This document shows, piece after piece, positions 49,786 through 58,177 of a stretch of 64,000 nt of DNA (the stretch's first letter is position 1; every line of letters starts with the position of its first letter). Source of the DNA: Pseudoduganella rivuli (GTDB taxonomy: Bacteria > Pseudomonadota > Gammaproteobacteria > Burkholderiales > Burkholderiaceae_D); the NCBI RefSeq assembly GCF_009674485.1, contig NZ_WKJJ01000005.1, forward strand, positions 361,161-425,160, written 5' to 3'. The notes below the pieces were generated by a model that worked only from the letters and a program-made list of their open reading frames with translations, was not told where the DNA came from and made no database searches. The position numbers and the translations under genes are program-made.

Positions 49786-50913
49786 ATGAATAAAAATACT
49801 ACGGCAGCCCTGCTGCTGGCCGGGGCGGCGTGGTCCGCCCAAGCCCAGAATACTTCCAGCGCAGTCCTGTACGGCACCTTCGACGAATACATCGGCTACA
49901 TCAGCAGCAATTCCGGGAAAAGCATCACGGGCCTGAACGATGGCGCCATCCTGCGCAGCCGCCTGGGCGTGCGGGGTACGGAAGAACTGGGCAACGGCCT
50001 GCAAATCAAATTCACGCTGGAGCAGGGCATCAATGCCGATACGGGTTCCGGCGCGGACACCAGCCGGCTGTTCGACCGCCAGGCGTGGATCGGCCTGAAT
50101 ACGCCATACGGCGAATTCCGCGCGGGCCGCCAGAATACGCAAGTGTTTTATATCGGCGGCGCCATCGATTACACGGAACGCACCACGTTCGGCTCCATGT
50201 TCAATACCTTTGGCGTGCCGTCCCGCTACGACAACGATATTTCGTACAAATCGCCACGGCTGTATGGCGTGCAGGTCGATTTGCATTACGCGCTGCCGGA
50301 AAAAGCCGGGCAGGGCGTGGGCGGCGGCGTGCGCCAGCTGGCCATCGACTGGCAGCAGGGCGCATGGCGCGCCGGCTACGCGGGCGTCATCGCCAGCCCC
50401 GATCCCGCGACGGTCAAGGTCAACCGCAAGATCGAGTACCACAACCTGTACGCCAACTACCGCTATGGCCCGGGCACGATTTATGTGGCGGCGGGCCGCA
50501 GCAACAATTCCACCGCCAGCGCCGCGGGCCGCAATGCCGGCTCCATCCTCAGCAACGTGGGCGCCACCGGCAATGGCTTTGTCGGCACGGATGCCAACGC
50601 CAACCGCTTTTACAACCTGTGGGAAGTCTCCGCCGATTACCGCGTCAGCCAGCAGTTTCGCGTGGGAGCGATGGTGGGCGGCGTGCACGACACCAGCGGC
50701 GGCCAGGCCGGCGCGCGCAGCGCCAATATCGGCGGCTATTACGACTTATCGAAGCGCACTTTGTTGTATGGCTTTGCCACGGTATTGAAAAACGATACCA
50801 ATGCGGGATTCCGCTTCAGCAGCTCGGCCGCGCCCTCGGCCAACCTGGCGGGCGCCGATATCGATGGCCGCCGCCTGAAGGGCCTGCAACTGGGCATCCT
50901 GCACAAATTCTGA
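49786..50913 (+). CDS. Gram-negative porin of the quinate/shikimate operon
   Basis: 375 residues with a signal peptide ending WSAQAQ, the porin strands AVLYGTFDEYIGYI, SRLGVRGTEELGNGLQIKF and LFDRQAWIGL, and a C-terminal Phe (LGILHKF). It is a relative of the porin at 6400 but clearly diverged. Its place between aroQ and the MHS transporter suggests passage of quinate, shikimate or similar hydroxyl acids through the outer membrane. Confidence 0.9.
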   Translation: MNKNTTAALLLAGAAWSAQAQNTSSAVLYGTFDEYIGYISSNSGKSITGLNDGAILRSRLGVRGTEELGNGLQIKFTLEQGINADTGSGADTSRLFDRQAWIGLNTPYGEFRAGRQNTQVFYIGGAIDYTERTTFGSMFNTFGVPSRYDNDISYKSPRLYGVQVDLHYALPEKAGQGVGGGVRQLAIDWQQGAWRAGYAGVIASPDPATVKVNRKIEYHNLYANYRYGPGTIYVAAGRSNNSTASAAGRNAGSILSNVGATGNGFVGTDANANRFYNLWEVSADYRVSQQFRVGAMVGGVHDTSGGQAGARSANIGGYYDLSKRTLLYGFATVLKNDTNAGFRFSSSAAPSANLAGADIDGRRLKGLQLGILHKF

Positions 50914-50939
50914 GCAACACTAATAAAATGGAGGAAGAC

Positions 50940-52289
50940 ATGTCCCACACCACCACCTTGCCCCAGCGGGATGCCATGAGCGACGCACCGGACCGCGCGG
51001 CGCCTGCCGCCCGGCCTAAAAGCTCGCCGCGCAAGGCGGCGTTCGCCAGCTGGATCGGCAGCGCCGTCGAATACTACGATTTCTTCATCTACGGCACCGC
51101 CGCCGCGCTGGTGTTCGGGAAAATCTTTTTCCCGTCGTTCGACCCCAGCGTGGCCGCTGTCGCCGCCTTTGCCACCTTTGGCGTGGCGTACATCACGCGT
51201 CCGCTGGGCGCCGTCATGCTGGGCCATATCGGCGACAAGTACGGGCGCAAGAAAGTGCTGACGTTCACCTTGCTGCTGATGGGCGTCTCGACGTTCTGCG
51301 TCGGCCTGTTGCCGACTTACGGGCAGGTGGGCATTGCCGCGCCGGTGATGCTGGTGGTGCTGCGCATGCTGCAGGGCGTGTCCGCCGCCGGCGAGCAGGC
51401 CGGCGCCAACTCGATGACCCTGGAACACGCGCCGCCGCACCGCCGCGCATTCTTCACCAGCTTCACGCTGAGCGGTACGCAGGCGGGCCTGATCCTGGCC
51501 ACCCTGGTCTTCCTGCCACTGTCGTCGCTGCCGGAAGAGGATTTGCTGGCGTGGGGCTGGCGCATTCCCTTCCTGCTGAGCGCCGTGGTGGTGGCGGTCG
51601 GCATGTGGGTGCGCCGCACGTTGCCGGAAACCCCGGCATTCGAAGAAGAGGCGCCGCAAAAGAAGGAGCGCATGCCGCTGGTGGAATTGTTTGCCGACCA
51701 CAAGGGCAACCTGCTGCGGGTGATCTTTGCCGCGCTGGTGTCCGTGGTCAGCACGATCTTCAGCGTGTTTACGCTGTCGTATGCCGTCAATACCATGCAC
51801 TTGCCCCGGTCCACCATGCTGACGGTGCTGATCCTGGCCAACCTGGTGGCGCTGGGCGCGATCCCGCTGTGGGCATCGCTGGCGGACCGCATCGGCCGCA
51901 AACCCGTGTTCATCTTTGGCGCGCTGGGTTCGGCCGTGCTGGCGTGGCCCTACATGTGGGCCATCGCCCATGGCGAAGTGGCGCTGATTTTCCTGTTCGG
52001 CATCGCACTCTCCGGCATCGTCTACAGCGCCGCCAATGGCGTGTGGCCTTCGATGTACGGCGAAATGTTCTCGACCCGCGTGCGCCTGTCGGGCATGGCG
52101 ATCGGCACGCAGATCGGCTTTGCACTGGGAGGCTTCGCTCCCACCATCAGCGCGGCCATCCTGCAGCCGGGCCCGATGGGCTGGGTGCCGGTGGCGGCGT
52201 TCGTGACGGCGACCAGTATTATTTCCGCGATGTCCGCCGCGTCGGCCAGGGAAACGTACAAGGTGCCGATGCACGAGTTGGGGAAATAA
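50940..52289 (+). CDS. MHS-family MFS transporter, probable shikimate/quinate permease
   Basis: 449 residues from the ATG at 50940, which has GAGGAAG just upstream; the frame is open further back only because the porin gene is read in another frame. The metabolite:H+ symporter signatures are clear: SWIGSAVEYYDFFIYGTAAAL, GHIGDKYGRKKVL, LQGVSAAGEQAGAN and RRTLPETPAFEE. ShiA and related permeases belong here. It is the last gene before a terminator, and its neighbours make shikimate or quinate the likely substrate. Confidence 0.9.
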   Translation: MSHTTTLPQRDAMSDAPDRAAPAARPKSSPRKAAFASWIGSAVEYYDFFIYGTAAALVFGKIFFPSFDPSVAAVAAFATFGVAYITRPLGAVMLGHIGDKYGRKKVLTFTLLLMGVSTFCVGLLPTYGQVGIAAPVMLVVLRMLQGVSAAGEQAGANSMTLEHAPPHRRAFFTSFTLSGTQAGLILATLVFLPLSSLPEEDLLAWGWRIPFLLSAVVVAVGMWVRRTLPETPAFEEEAPQKKERMPLVELFADHKGNLLRVIFAALVSVVSTIFSVFTLSYAVNTMHLPRSTMLTVLILANLVALGAIPLWASLADRIGRKPVFIFGALGSAVLAWPYMWAIAHGEVALIFLFGIALSGIVYSAANGVWPSMYGEMFSTRVRLSGMAIGTQIGFALGGFAPTISAAILQPGPMGWVPVAAFVTATSIISAMSAASARETYKVPMHELGK

Positions 52290-52320
52290 GCTGGTTGTAA
52301 ATTACGGACACTAGCAAAAA

Positions 52321-52351
52321 GGGAGCGCTGCGGGCGCTTCCTTTTTTTTTT
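52321..52351 (+). terminator. Rho-independent terminator of the quinate operon
   Basis: GGGAGCGC (52321-52328) pairs with GCGCTTCC (52334-52341, one wobble), followed by nine or more T. It lies 31 nt after the MHS transporter stop. Confidence 0.88.
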
Positions 52352-52402
52352 ATGGCGTAAGTACAATGCGCAAGCCCAACCACTCCCACTGGAGAATCTG
52401 AC

Positions 52403-53239
52403 ATGAAAAACTTCGCATCTGTGCTGATGTGCACCGCGGTCATATCGATTACCGGCTGCGCTACCCCTCGCGACACCCATGAAAACCTGAATGCGGTACT
52501 GTGGATGCAGACGTCGGCGGAATATCAGATGGTGGCGACCGGTGCTTACCGCAATGCGCGCAACGCGGTCAATGCAGCCATGGCGGATACCTCGTGGACC
52601 GCCGCAGTGGAACAGCAAGGCAAGTCTTATGCGGCGCTGCCGCCAGCCATCATCCTTGATGTCGATGAAACCGTGCTGGATAACTCGCCTTCGGAAGCGC
52701 TGACCGTCAAAAAACGCACGGTCTATGACGTGTCGGACAAAGAGTGGGACAAGTGGGTCCGTATGAAAGCGGCGACACCTGTACCGGGTTCCCTTGAGTT
52801 CCTGAAATGGGCGGTCGAGCGCTATCCACAACTGACCATTTTCTATGTCACTAACAGGTCGGTGGAACTGGAACCGGAAACGAAGGCCAACCTGATGAAC
52901 CTGGGTTACCCACTGAAGGAAGGGGCAGACGTCATTATTTCCAAAGGCGATGGCGTGCCGTCCGCTTCCGATAAGTCGCCGCGCAGGAGCATGGTCGCCG
53001 ACAAGCATCGCATCATCATGCTGGTGGGCGACGACCTGGGTGACTTCATTACCGGCAAAGGCACGCCGGAGGAACGGGTGGCTGCCGCGAAGGCGTATCA
53101 GCAGTATTGGGGCGAACGTTGGGTGATTTTGCCGAATCCGACCTATGGATCGTGGGAACGCGCGCTCTACAAGCTGGGCGGCAGCGATGCGGAAACCTTG
53201 CAAGCCAAGTTCGACAAGCTGAAGACTGCGGAGAAGTGA
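52403..53239 (+). CDS. HAD-family acid phosphatase lipoprotein (e(P4)-like)
   Basis: 278 residues with a lipoprotein signal (VISITGCA). The class C acid phosphatase motif is intact (AIILDVDETVLDN, the DDDD nucleophile pattern), with VTNRS as motif II, a Lys-containing segment VADKHR and MLVGDDLGDF as motif IV. Such outer-membrane phosphatases release phosphate from nucleotides such as NMN or AMP. It starts 114 nt after the previous gene, behind a terminator, with GGAGAAT upstream, so it is separate from the quinate and pca operons that flank it. Confidence 0.9.
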   Translation: MKNFASVLMCTAVISITGCATPRDTHENLNAVLWMQTSAEYQMVATGAYRNARNAVNAAMADTSWTAAVEQQGKSYAALPPAIILDVDETVLDNSPSEALTVKKRTVYDVSDKEWDKWVRMKAATPVPGSLEFLKWAVERYPQLTIFYVTNRSVELEPETKANLMNLGYPLKEGADVIISKGDGVPSASDKSPRRSMVADKHRIIMLVGDDLGDFITGKGTPEERVAAAKAYQQYWGERWVILPNPTYGSWERALYKLGGSDAETLQAKFDKLKTAEK

Positions 53240-53302
53240 ATCCGCATGACGCAGTGCCGGGGCACGGTGGTGCGCGGCTGCCTGGCAGCAGCGCACCTGT
53301 GA

Positions 53303-54565
53303 TTACAAGCGGGCGATAAACTGCTTCACTGCCCGCGCAAACGCGGCCGGCTGCTCGATGGCCGCCAGGTGCGACGCATCGGCCAGCACCACCAGTTCGG
53401 CGCCGGGGATGGCTTCGGCCATGGTTTGCGACATGGCCAACGGCGTGCCCTGGTCCAACTCTCCCGCGATCACCAGCGTGGGCACCGCCAGTTGTTGCAG
53501 GCGCGCCGTGGTGTCGACGCCGCCCACGGCCGCGCAGCAGCCGATATAGCCTTCGGTATCGGTGGTGACGAGGCGCAGGCGGAAGCGGGCCACGGTGGCG
53601 GCCGACGTCGCGCGGAAGTCGTCGTGGAAGTAGCGGCCCATGACGGCGTCGGCAATCGCCTGGGTACCGCCGTCGCGCACGGTGGCGATGCGCTGTTGCC
53701 ACATGGCGCGCGCCGCGTCCGGGTAGCCGGACGTGGAATTGGCGATCACCAGCGCCTTGACCAGCGCCGGGTGCCGTAGCGCCAGTTCCTGTCCCACCAT
53801 GCCGCCCATCGACAGGCCGATCCACACCACGGGGCCGGTACCCAGTTCTTCCAGCATGCGCGCCGCATCGTCGGCCAGTTCCGCCATCGAATAGGGCCCG
53901 GCGGGCGCGGCCGAACCGCCATGGCCACGGTGGTCGTAGGCGATCACGCGGCAATCGTCCGGCAACACGTGCGCCAGCCCGTCCCACATCGACAGGTCGC
54001 AGCCCAGCGCGTGGCTCAGCACCACGGTGTGGCGCGGCGCGCCGCCGTTGCGGGGTTCGCGCACGGTGTAATGCAGCGCCGGGGTTGACGACGTGCGGCC
54101 CTCTTGGCCGACGCCGGGATGCGGAACGCCGGACGGCGCCAGCGGTTCCAGTGCATAGCCGATTTGCGGGCCCACTTCGCGCAGGATTTGCTGCGCGTGC
54201 GCGAACGCCGTGTTGGCGGCGGGGACGCCCGCATAAATCGCCGACTGCATCAGCACTTCCTTCAATTCGCCGACGGACAGCTTGTGTTCGTCCGGCCCCA
54301 GCAGCGCGGCGCGCACGTGCAGTTCGAATTCTTCCCAGCGGCCCAGCGCAATGGTGATGGCCAGTACGATGGCGCGGCGGGTCTGGAAGGGCAGGCCGGG
54401 ACGGCCCCAGATGTCATGCCAGGCAAAGCGCGTGATCAGGTTCTGGAAATCCGCATTGAACGTGGTGGCGGCGGCAGACGAACGGTCGACCCAGGCGTCG
54501 CCCAGGACGGCGCGGCGGTTCGCCATGCCGCGTTCGTAATCGTGTTGGTAGGGATCGTAAGTCAT
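53303..54565 (-). CDS. 4-carboxymuconolactone decarboxylase / 3-oxoadipate enol-lactonase fusion (PcaC-PcaD order)
   Basis: 420 residues from the ATG at 54565. Residues 1-130 are PcaC (YERGMANRRAVLGDAWVDRS, RFAWHDIWGRPGL, LHVRAALLGPDEHKLSVGEL); residues about 155-420 are an alpha/beta hydrolase of the PcaD type (VLSHALGCDLSMWDGLA, nucleophile Ser in WIGLSMGGMVGQ, Asp in VIAGELDQGTP, His in DASHLAAIEQ). It joins two consecutive steps, from carboxymuconolactone to beta-ketoadipate. The well-known actinobacterial PcaL has the domains the other way round. It is the last gene of the pcaHGB operon. Confidence 0.88.
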   Translation of the reverse strand: MTYDPYQHDYERGMANRRAVLGDAWVDRSSAAATTFNADFQNLITRFAWHDIWGRPGLPFQTRRAIVLAITIALGRWEEFELHVRAALLGPDEHKLSVGELKEVLMQSAIYAGVPAANTAFAHAQQILREVGPQIGYALEPLAPSGVPHPGVGQEGRTSSTPALHYTVREPRNGGAPRHTVVLSHALGCDLSMWDGLAHVLPDDCRVIAYDHRGHGGSAAPAGPYSMAELADDAARMLEELGTGPVVWIGLSMGGMVGQELALRHPALVKALVIANSTSGYPDAARAMWQQRIATVRDGGTQAIADAVMGRYFHDDFRATSAATVARFRLRLVTTDTEGYIGCCAAVGGVDTTARLQQLAVPTLVIAGELDQGTPLAMSQTMAEAIPGAELVVLADASHLAAIEQPAAFARAVKQFIARL

Positions 54566-54584
54566 ATGTATGTGGTCCGAAAGG

Positions 54585-55955
54585 TTACAGGGGCGCCGCC
54601 AATGCACGCCGCAGGGCCGGCAATTGTTCCTGCGCCAGGTGGCGGGCCGATACCGCGGCCTGTGCGGGATCGAACAGTGCGGCCAGCTGGTCCGCATCGA
54701 TGGCCGCCAGCGCGGCATCGTCCCGCACCGCGTCCAGCGCCAGGTCGCGCAAATGGCGGCCGGTCTGCACCGCCTGTTGCGACAGCTGTTCCAGCAGCGC
54801 ATGGGCGGCAGGGCGGCCGATGGCGGACGCCATGTACGCCGACGCCGCTTCCGCGAAAACCAATCCTTGCAGCGCATCGATATTGCGCAGCATGCGCGCG
54901 CCGTCGACCTGTAAATCCGCGAACGCATCGTTCAGCGCCTGCAGCGCGCCATGGGCGCCGAGGAACAGTTGCGGCCACGCGGCCAGTTCGGCCTGCCAGT
55001 TGCCCAGGCCGCGTTCATGCTGCTGGCCCATGGTCGACAGCAGGGTCGCGGCCGTATGGGGCGCGCGCGCGGCGGCCGCCAGTGCAATCATGGCGGAAAC
55101 CGGGTTGCGCTTGTGCGGCATGGCGGACGAACCGCCGCGTCCCGCGCCGGACGGTTCCGCCAGTTCGCCCACTTCGCCCTGCGCCATCAGCGACAGGTCG
55201 GTCGCCACCTTGCCCAGGCTGCCCGTGAGGATCGCCACTTCCATGCCGAGCCGCACCCATTCGTCGCGCTGCGTATGCCAGTTGCCGTCCGGGACGCGCA
55301 AGCCCAGCGCATGGGCCATGCGTTGCGCCACGGCCGGCCCCTGCGCGCCCATGACGGACAGCGTGCCGACCGCGCCGCCCAACTGTAATTGCAGCGCGCG
55401 CGCCGCGGCAGTACGCAACCGCGCGCGGGCCCGCACCAGCGGCGCCGCCCAACCCGCCAGCTTGAAGCCGAACGACGTCACCTGTGCCGGCTGCATCAAG
55501 GTGCGCGCCAGCATGGGCGTGTCGAGGTGCCGCGACGCCAGTTCCAGCAGGTGCGCGCACAGCGATTCCAGCGCGCTGTCGATCAGTTGCAGGGCGTCGC
55601 GCGTGGCCAGCACCATGGCCGTGTCCTGCACGTCCTGGCTGGTGCTGCCCCAGTGCACGCGCGCCGCGCTGTCCTTGTCGTACAGCGCCACGGTGCGCGT
55701 GAGTTCCTTCACCAGCGGGATCGCCAGGCTGCCGGCCCGCTGGCCCGCCGCGATCAGGGCGGGAATGTCGTACAACGGTGCGCTGCAGACCGATGCGATG
55801 GCGCGCGCGGCGCTGTCGGGGATCATGCCCTCGGCCGCCTGGGCTGTCGCCAGCGCCTCTTCGAAACGGAACATGCCCTGCACGATGGCCTGGTCGCTGA
55901 ATACCGCCTGCATGTCCGTGGTGGTGAGAAAGCTGTCGAAGATCGATCCGCTCAC
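54585..55955 (-). CDS. pcaB: 3-carboxy-cis,cis-muconate cycloisomerase
   Basis: 456 residues of the fumarase/aspartase superfamily. The signature loop GSSAMPHKRNPVSAM is intact, as are the helical substrate segments GSTSQDVQDTAMVL and RTLMQPAQVTSFGFK. It lactonises 3-carboxymuconate to 4-carboxymuconolactone. It lies 15 nt after the pcaG stop and 19 nt before the PcaC-PcaD gene on the minus strand. Confidence 0.92.
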   Translation of the reverse strand: MSGSIFDSFLTTTDMQAVFSDQAIVQGMFRFEEALATAQAAEGMIPDSAARAIASVCSAPLYDIPALIAAGQRAGSLAIPLVKELTRTVALYDKDSAARVHWGSTSQDVQDTAMVLATRDALQLIDSALESLCAHLLELASRHLDTPMLARTLMQPAQVTSFGFKLAGWAAPLVRARARLRTAAARALQLQLGGAVGTLSVMGAQGPAVAQRMAHALGLRVPDGNWHTQRDEWVRLGMEVAILTGSLGKVATDLSLMAQGEVGELAEPSGAGRGGSSAMPHKRNPVSAMIALAAAARAPHTAATLLSTMGQQHERGLGNWQAELAAWPQLFLGAHGALQALNDAFADLQVDGARMLRNIDALQGLVFAEAASAYMASAIGRPAAHALLEQLSQQAVQTGRHLRDLALDAVRDDAALAAIDADQLAALFDPAQAAVSARHLAQEQLPALRRALAAPL

Positions 55956-55970
55956 AGCTGCTCCTTTGCT

Positions 55971-56492
55971 TTATTTATAGTCGAAGAACACGGTTTCCTG
56001 GTCGCCCTGCAGGTGGATGTCCCAGGTGTAGGAACCATCAGGCTGCGCGGCGGCCACCAACGTGGCGCGGCGCGCCGGCGGCACCTGGTCGAGGATAGCC
56101 GATTCGCGCAGGCCGGCGTCGTCGCCGAGGAAGACGGCGGTGAACTGGTGTTTGACGAGGCCCCGTGCAAACACCGTGATGTAGGCGGCCGGTTCGCCCG
56201 GCGCCGGCTGGGCCTGGCGCGACAAGCGGAATTCAAACTGGCCCTGCTCGCCGCTGGGCTGGCGGCGGAAGCCGGGAATCGCTTGCTGCGCTTCGCAGGC
56301 GGCGCTCTCGGGCAGCCAGGCTTCGATTTGCGCGTCGTTGACCGGCACGCCGTCGCCGTCGTAGATCACGCCGCGCACGGTCACGGTGGCGGCGGTGGTT
56401 TGCAGGGTGGCGCCTTGCGTGGCGGTCACGGCCCATTGCCATGCTTCGTGCGAGAACGGGCCGATGGTTTGCGAGGTGGTGATGTTGCTCAT
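55971..56492 (-). CDS. pcaG: Protocatechuate 3,4-dioxygenase alpha subunit
   Basis: 173 residues from the ATG at 56492. The alpha-subunit start TTSQTIGPFSHEAWQWAV and the beta-sandwich (VTVRGVIYDGDGVPVNDAQI, YITVFARGLVKHQFTAVFL) are typical; this subunit does not hold the iron ligands. It assembles with PcaH. It follows pcaH by 13 nt. Confidence 0.92.
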   Translation of the reverse strand: MSNITTSQTIGPFSHEAWQWAVTATQGATLQTTAATVTVRGVIYDGDGVPVNDAQIEAWLPESAACEAQQAIPGFRRQPSGEQGQFEFRLSRQAQPAPGEPAAYITVFARGLVKHQFTAVFLGDDAGLRESAILDQVPPARRATLVAAAQPDGSYTWDIHLQGDQETVFFDYK

Positions 56493-56505
56493 GGTGTCTC
56501 CCTGA

Positions 56506-57198
56506 TCAAATGCCCATCGGCGTGGCGTCGCGGCCGCGCAGGACGATATCGAATTCATAGCCCAGCATCTGGTCGCCGACCGTCTCCTCCAGCGAGAAGC
56601 GGGAAATCAGGCGCTGGCGCGCCGCTTCGTCCGGAATGCTCTGGAAAATCGGGTCGTAAGCGAACAGCGGGTCGCTGGGGAAATACATTTGCGTGACGAG
56701 GCGCTGCGCATACACGTTGCCGAACAGCGAAAAGTGGATGTGGGCGGGACGCCATGCCTTGTCGTGGTTGCCCCACGGGTAGGGACCCGGCTTGATGGTG
56801 ACAAAGCGGTAGCGGCCGTCGTCGTCCGTCAGCATCTTGCCCCAGCCATTGAAGTTCGGGTCCAGCGGTGCGTTGTGCTGGTCTTTCTTGTGGCGGTAGC
56901 GGCCCGCCGCATTGCATTGCCACACTTCCAGCAGCGAATTGCGCACCGGCTTGCCATCTTCATCGACGACGCGGCCCGTGACGACGATTTTCTCGCCCAG
57001 CGGCTCGCCTTCGCCTTGCGCCGTCAAATCCATGTCGTGCGGCAGCAGCAGGCTGCGCGTGGCCACGATGTTGTCCGTTACGGGACGGGGGGCGTCGAGG
57101 CGCAGCAGCGGCTGCGTCGGACCACGCTTGACGGTGGATTTGTACGGTGGATAGACCAGTTCCGGATAGATGCCCGGGGCAATCGCTTCGAAATTCAC
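56506..57198 (-). CDS. pcaH: Protocatechuate 3,4-dioxygenase beta subunit
   Basis: 230 residues from the GTG at 57198, selected because an AAAGGAGAG ribosome binding site directly precedes it. The non-haem Fe(III) ligands are all present: Tyr in AAGRYRHKKDQHN, Tyr in PGPYPWGNH, and the two His in WRPAHIHFSLFG. It cleaves protocatechuate between the two hydroxyls to 3-carboxy-cis,cis-muconate. It is the first gene of the pca operon and divergent from the PcaR-like gene; it links this operon to the quinate operon, which makes protocatechuate. Confidence 0.94.
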   Translation of the reverse strand: MNFEAIAPGIYPELVYPPYKSTVKRGPTQPLLRLDAPRPVTDNIVATRSLLLPHDMDLTAQGEGEPLGEKIVVTGRVVDEDGKPVRNSLLEVWQCNAAGRYRHKKDQHNAPLDPNFNGWGKMLTDDDGRYRFVTIKPGPYPWGNHDKAWRPAHIHFSLFGNVYAQRLVTQMYFPSDPLFAYDPIFQSIPDEAARQRLISRFSLEETVGDQMLGYEFDIVLRGRDATPMGI

Positions 57199-57313
57199 GC
57201 TTCTCTCCTTTGTGCGCATAGCGCGCGTTGTCGGTGTCGATGCCAGTCATCTTAGGCAGGGAAGCCCGGGCAGGCTACGGGGTAAATGCGCTCTGCATGC
57301 GACATTCGCCCAA

Positions 57314-57334
57314 TTTGTGCGACAATCGCACAAA
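57314..57334. promoter_or_regulatory. 9-3-9 palindrome, probable PcaR operator
   Basis: TTTGTGCGA (57314-57322), CAA, TCGCACAAA (57326-57334) is a perfect inverted repeat between pcaH and the divergent IclR gene, 18 nt before that gene's start. Its GTGCGACAATCGCAC core is close to the PcaR site GTTCGATAATCGCAC that I recall from Pseudomonas. A weaker related ATGCGACATTCGC lies just upstream, near 57297. Confidence 0.7.
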
Positions 57335-57352
57335 ACATGAATTATTTGCGCT

Positions 57353-58132
57353 ATGGCTGCCGACGACGACTTTTCCGCCCCCCATCCGCGCGACCTCATC
57401 GCCGGACTGGAAAAGGGCTTGCAGGTGATCGAAGCGTTCGACCAGGAACGTTCGCGCCTGACCATCGCCGAAGTGGCGGAGCGTACGGGCCTGACGCGGG
57501 CCGCCGCGCGGCGCTACCTGATCACGCTGACGTACCTGGGGTACATGCGGCATGAAAATAAACAGTTTTCACTGACGCCGGCCGTGCTGCGGCTGGGCCA
57601 GTCCTACCTGCATTCGGCCCGCTTGCCCCGCATCGTGCAGCCGCTGCTGTACCGGCTCGCGTATTCGCTGGAAGAGGCGGCGTCATGCGGCGTGCTGGAC
57701 GATGACCAGCTGGTGTGCGTGGCGGCCGTGAGCGCGGGGCGGCTGGTGTCGAATACCTTGCAGCCTGGCACGCGGGTGCCGGCCTATTGCACGGCGAATG
57801 GCCGCATGCTGCTGGCGTGTTTGCCCCATGCTGCGGTGGAACGCTTCCTGGAGCGGGCGCAACCGGAACAAATCACGGCGCACACCATCGTCAACAAGGA
57901 GCGGCTGGCGCTGGAAATCGCCCGCGCCCGCGAGCAGGGCTATGCGCTGGTGGACCAGGAACTGGAACTGGGCTTGCGGACCATCGCCGTCCCGCTGCGC
58001 AATTTCCGCGGCGACGTGGTGGCGGCCATGAACATCAGCGTGCACGCGGGACGCATGACGGCGGCGCAGATCGTCGAGCGCTGCCTGCCGGCCATGATCA
58101 AGATCCAGGTGGAATTGGGCGCGCTGTTGTGA
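57353..58132 (+). CDS. pcaR: IclR-family regulator, PcaR-like
   Basis: 259 residues. The N-terminus (GLEKGLQVIEAFDQERSRLT), the helix-turn-helix (EVAERTGLTRAAARRYLITL) and the effector domain (VSNTLQPGTRVPAYCTANGR, REQGYALVDQELELGLRTI) match the PcaR/PobR branch. It is divergent from pcaH, with a palindromic operator between. I infer activation of the pca operon by beta-ketoadipate or protocatechuate; which effector is not visible. Confidence 0.9.
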   Translation: MAADDDFSAPHPRDLIAGLEKGLQVIEAFDQERSRLTIAEVAERTGLTRAAARRYLITLTYLGYMRHENKQFSLTPAVLRLGQSYLHSARLPRIVQPLLYRLAYSLEEAASCGVLDDDQLVCVAAVSAGRLVSNTLQPGTRVPAYCTANGRMLLACLPHAAVERFLERAQPEQITAHTIVNKERLALEIARAREQGYALVDQELELGLRTIAVPLRNFRGDVVAAMNISVHAGRMTAAQIVERCLPAMIKIQVELGALL

Positions 58133-58134
58133 TA

Positions 58135-58170
58135 CCTTAAATATTCAAGCAAATGCTTTTATATTTAAGG
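58135..58170. promoter_or_regulatory. 36-bp near-perfect palindrome overlapping the ribosome binding site of the acyl-CoA dehydrogenase gene
   Basis: CCTTAAATAT (58135-58144) pairs with ATATTTAAGG (58161-58170), and an inner AAGCA/TGCTT pair sits at the centre with only two mismatched positions between. The right arm overlaps AAGGAGG, the ribosome binding site of the gene at 58178. It can serve as an AT-rich operator or as an mRNA hairpin that hides the ribosome binding site. Confidence 0.55.
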
Positions 58171-58177
58171 AGGCGCC

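Noticed and set aside
49830..52289. Apparent 819-residue protein joining an Arg-rich region to the MHS transporter
   Set aside because: The first 370 residues are the porin gene read out of frame. The real start is the ATG at 50940 with a GAGGAAG ribosome binding site.
54566..54928. 121-residue N-terminal extension of the PcaC-PcaD fusion
   Set aside because: It lies inside pcaB in another frame and is Arg-rich without homology; the ATG at 54565 starts a normal PcaC domain.
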